This document shows, in pieces, positions 61,267-64,000 of a stretch of 64,000 nt of DNA (position 1 is its first letter; the number at the start of each line of letters is the position of its first letter). This stretch comes from an uncultured Treponema sp. (lineage in GTDB: Bacteria > Spirochaetota > Spirochaetia > Treponematales > Treponemataceae): positions 1-64,000 of the forward strand of contig CAKUZR010000009.1 of assembly GCA_934718065.1 (NCBI GenBank), written 5' to 3'. A program made the translations under genes and the position numbers. Under the pieces are notes generated by a model. It made no database searches, was not told the DNA's origin, and was given only the letters and a program-made list of their open reading frames with translations.

Positions 61267-63078
61267 ATGAGTGAAAACAAAATAATATCGAATATTTACC
61301 ATCTACGCAAAAACTTTGTGATTATTGGATTAACAGGACGAACTGGTTCTGGATGCACAACAATTGCAAATCTTTTTAGATGTGAAAAGTTTGAAGATTT
61401 GCATGCCCCTGAGCCTAGTGAAGAACATGAAGGAATTTCTAATGATGAACGAAAATATAAAATAATATACAATTTTGCTAAAATAAATTGGAAATCTTTT
61501 TCTGTTATTACTGCGAGTGATATTATTTTTTATTTCGTTTTATCACTGAAATTTGATGATTTTATAAAATCTATTGCGGATGCAGAAAGTCAAAAAACAA
61601 AAGTTGGAAATGATTTTCTTAAGACATTACATAATAAATTAGATTTGCTAAAGACTGAATTTGAGAGTTATTCAGAACTTGTAAGAGAGATGGATGAATT
61701 CCTTAAAAAGAGAGAGTCGTATTTCTTACGTTATGATACAGATAATTCTAATGTTCAGAAAACTTGTGATAAGATTAAAAAATATAAGGAATTCATTTTT
61801 CAAAAAATTCCGTCCTTTAGAAAACGATTGTCTGAAGTTTATGGGAAAAAGATGTTCCGAGTTTATCAGTCATGGGGAAATAATATCCGGCAGTATGGGA
61901 GTGCAATAAAACAGTCTCAAAATGATGAAATTTCAACATTAGCAAGAAAAATAAATGCAATTATAAAAATGTTGGAAGATGAAAATATTTATACTGAGAA
62001 TCCGACATTTATTGTTATTGATGCTATTAGAAATCCTTATGAAGTTTTATATTTTAAAGAAAGATTTGCTGCATTTTATTTATTGTCTGTTACAACTAAT
62101 AATGAGACACGTAAGAATAATTTATACAAACATGATTATAAAGATTCTGAGATAAAAAATCTTGATGAAGAAGAATATCCAAAAAATTCAAAGTCTTTAA
62201 AAGATTCTTATATAGAGCAAGATATTCAAAAATGTGTAGAGCTATCTGATATATATGTTTATAATAATGGGATAAAAACTGATGATAATTTTGAATTGAA
62301 AAAGCAACTTATAAAATTCTTTTCACTGATACTGCATCCTGGATTAGTAACTCCTACTCCAATGGAAAGGGTAATGCAACTAGCTTATGCTGCAAAAATG
62401 AATTCTGGATGTTTATCTAGACAAGTTGGAGCTGCGATAACGAATAAGGATTTTTCTGTAAAAGCTGTTGGCTGGAATACAGTACCACAAGGACAGACTC
62501 CATGTGATTTGTGTAATTTAACTGATTTGATAAATAAACATGATTTGGTAGCATATAGTGATTATGAATTAGATGATGAGGATTTTAGGAATTATTTAAC
62601 AAAAGTTAATGCGTCGTATAAAAGTAAAGATTATAATCTTAATGGAATATCACATGCATTTTGTTTCAAAGATTTATATACTGGTCTTAAAAATGAAAAA
62701 AATCAGGTTCATACAAGATCTCTTCATGCCGAAGAGAATGCTTTTCTGCAATTAGCAAAATATGGTTCGCAGGGAATAGAAGGAGGTAAACTTTTTACTA
62801 CAGCTAGTCCCTGTGAACTTTGTGCAAAGAAGGCATATCAACTCGGAATACATGAAATATATTATATTGATATTTATCCAGGAATAACCGAGAAACATAT
62901 TCTGGGAAATGGTACTTGCCGACCTAAAACAATATTCTTTCAAGGAGCAATCGGAAGAGCCTATGATAACTTGTATAATCCATTAATAATGTTAAAAGAT
63001 GAGATTACAGAAATAACAGGTGTGAACGTAAAAAAACTTAATAATTCAGATTTTCCAAAGGTAGATGGGGAAAAGTAA
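61267..63078 (+). CDS. anti-phage-type dCTP/dCMP deaminase with N-terminal P-loop domain
   Basis: 603 residues. A nucleotide-kinase-like P loop (IGLTGRTGSGCTTIANLF) starts the protein, and a long helical middle follows. The cytidine deaminase domain from about 370 has SRQVGAAITNKDFSVKAVGWN, HAEENAFLQLA (about 480) and TTASPCELCAKKAYQLGI, giving the zinc ligands. This architecture matches dCTP deaminases that deplete dCTP during phage infection. It overlaps no gene, and the next starts two bases after its stop. Confidence 0.87.
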   Translation: MSENKIISNIYHLRKNFVIIGLTGRTGSGCTTIANLFRCEKFEDLHAPEPSEEHEGISNDERKYKIIYNFAKINWKSFSVITASDIIFYFVLSLKFDDFIKSIADAESQKTKVGNDFLKTLHNKLDLLKTEFESYSELVREMDEFLKKRESYFLRYDTDNSNVQKTCDKIKKYKEFIFQKIPSFRKRLSEVYGKKMFRVYQSWGNNIRQYGSAIKQSQNDEISTLARKINAIIKMLEDENIYTENPTFIVIDAIRNPYEVLYFKERFAAFYLLSVTTNNETRKNNLYKHDYKDSEIKNLDEEEYPKNSKSLKDSYIEQDIQKCVELSDIYVYNNGIKTDDNFELKKQLIKFFSLILHPGLVTPTPMERVMQLAYAAKMNSGCLSRQVGAAITNKDFSVKAVGWNTVPQGQTPCDLCNLTDLINKHDLVAYSDYELDDEDFRNYLTKVNASYKSKDYNLNGISHAFCFKDLYTGLKNEKNQVHTRSLHAEENAFLQLAKYGSQGIEGGKLFTTASPCELCAKKAYQLGIHEIYYIDIYPGITEKHILGNGTCRPKTIFFQGAIGRAYDNLYNPLIMLKDEITEITGVNVKKLNNSDFPKVDGEK

Positions 63079-63080
63079 TT

Positions 63081-63434
63081 ATGGCTGTGATTGTAGAATG
63101 TAAAGAACCTGAAATTCTAAAGAAAAAAATAATAGAATCTGTTATCGAAGGTGATATTGATACATGGTCTTTGGATAGGGATGGAGATTTTACTCATATA
63201 CCTGAACAATGGAACTGTAAAGCTTGGATGTATTTTTCAAAAGATGATGATTTATCGAAAGGAGATAAAGGAAAACTTATTTTTGGAATTGTTGGAAATA
63301 TAAATGTAAAAATGACAAAGTCATTATATGCTGTGTATCATGGGCGTTTTGCAGAGATGCTTTTATCCCATTTTGATAACGATATAGATAATATAATAAT
63401 TAGTTCATACAAAACTAAATATGATTTTTTTTGA
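63081..63434 (+). CDS. small protein coupled to the dCTP deaminase
   Basis: 117 residues, acidic, no recognised family. It starts two bases after the deaminase stop, so the two are translated together. One segment, VYHGRFAEMLLSHF, looks amphipathic. It could be a regulator or partner of the deaminase; this is inference from position. Confidence 0.65.
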   Translation: MAVIVECKEPEILKKKIIESVIEGDIDTWSLDRDGDFTHIPEQWNCKAWMYFSKDDDLSKGDKGKLIFGIVGNINVKMTKSLYAVYHGRFAEMLLSHFDNDIDNIIISSYKTKYDFF

Positions 63435-63448
63435 ATTAGAAGGGATAT

Positions 63449-63544
63449 ATGGGAACTAATAAATATGATAAATCTAAATTAGCTAACTCTTTGAAAAAAA
63501 TTGTTCTGCAACTTCAACGTGGAAAGGATTTTCTTGATATTTAA
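63449..63544 (+). CDS. small open reading frame, 31 residues
   Basis: ATG at 63449 follows GAAGGG closely and reads MGTNKYDKSKLANSLKKIVL and eleven more residues to TAA. It is basic and helical. It follows the 63081 gene by 14 bases. It may be a real short gene or the start of a decayed one. Confidence 0.35.
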   Translation: MGTNKYDKSKLANSLKKIVLQLQRGKDFLDI

Positions 63545-63597
63545 GAAGCAAGATTTTGGATGTATAAAATAAGATATTAAAATATGGAGAATCGATT

Positions 63598-64000
63598 ATG
63601 AAAACAGCTTTATGTACTATTAGTTCAAACAATTTTTTGCCTTATGGTTTGACTTGTCTTACATCAGTAGAAAAATTTAATGACTATGATTTATTTTATT
63701 TAATTGCAGATGAGTTCAAAGATGATTTGTATAAGAAATATGAAGACAAAATTGCTTTCGTAAAATTGAATCAACTTAATAAAACTGAAGCGGAATTAGC
63801 GAATTTAGAATTCAAGTATAATATTGTTGAATTTAACACCTGTATTAAGCCCGCCTTTTATCAATATTTATTTTCTCTTGGATATGAAAATGTTATATAT
63901 CTAGATCCTGATATAGAATGTTATGATAAGTTGTCATATTTGGATAATTTGCTTGAATCTTATTCAATAGTTCTTACTCCGCATAAGAATACAAGCAAAA
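63598..64000 (+). CDS. glycosyltransferase, partial at the right edge
   Basis: ATG at 63598 with GGAG upstream opens a frame that runs off the window (134 codons). TALCTISSNNFLPYGLTCLTS and YENVIYLDPDIECYD resemble the DxD region of family 8-like or related glycosyltransferases. It shows that glycan genes continue beyond the deaminase. Confidence 0.75.
   Translation, partial: MKTALCTISSNNFLPYGLTCLTSVEKFNDYDLFYLIADEFKDDLYKKYEDKIAFVKLNQLNKTEAELANLEFKYNIVEFNTCIKPAFYQYLFSLGYENVIYLDPDIECYDKLSYLDNLLESYSIVLTPHKNTSK

Overview
The window looks like a chromosome segment of a Treponema-like spirochaete. That is inferred from the gene set (GatB-related and threonine-synthase-like oddities, large GH13 plus MalQ, Ppx/Ppk, many short lipoprotein or FGE-type proteins) and from moderate GC with AT-rich accessory blocks; no rRNA or tRNA gene is present to confirm it.

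Layout. 0-1.4 kb: a lipoprotein made of His/Cys-rich repeats followed by a domain that reads like EF-Tu domains II-III. Its signal peptide is frameshifted by a C10 tract, so it appears phase-OFF. 1.4-9.1 kb: a 22-bp tandem repeat array, then a type I restriction-modification operon (hsdM, BRO-like, hsdS, a small inverted-repeat element carrying a GxxExxY nuclease-like gene, hsdR). 9.1-43.2 kb: mostly core metabolism. This includes a GatB/asparaginase fusion, a trehalase-like glycosidase, a polyphosphate operon with an OLD nuclease, HtpG, a TPR diguanylate cyclase, phosphofructokinase, an FMN enzyme, two membrane proteins, a threonine-synthase-like protein, GH13 and MalQ, TetR, a radical SAM protein, a PTS IIA protein, a lytic transglycosylase and a Rex-like protein. 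From about 41.5 kb a surface-glycan locus begins. An octanucleotide repeat precedes a WecA-like transferase and a NusG-paralogue (LoaP-like) antiterminator. Then come a HipA-like kinase, a NYN protein and an HU-like protein, and from 47 kb an AT-rich glycan operon: FdtA, GT2, a WecE-like aminotransferase, DUF4145, two GT92-like transferases, flippase, FrhB-like, FGE-like and pyruvyltransferase. 57.4-63.5 kb is defence-like: a NYN nuclease with a structured leader, an ATPase plus TOPRIM pair between 193-bp direct repeats, a pseudogene, an acetyltransferase, and an anti-phage-type dCTP deaminase. A glycosyltransferase runs off the right edge.

Cross-cutting signals. Four simple-sequence tracts (C10, G9, G9 and an 8-bp repeat) sit in or before surface-related genes and suggest phase-variable surface display. 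A dispersed element of about 117 bp occurs three times, always 18-46 nt downstream of a stop codon in sense orientation, with compensatory changes in its terminal stem. Many first genes of operons have a TATAAT-like box only 6-10 nt before the ATG and no Shine-Dalgarno sequence, which predicts leaderless transcripts.

Strongest candidates for something new: the EF-Tu-derived lipoprotein, the GatB/asparaginase fusion with altered active-site residues, the direct-repeat-flanked ATPase/TOPRIM cassette, the GxxExxY mini-element, and the covarying 3'-end repeat.
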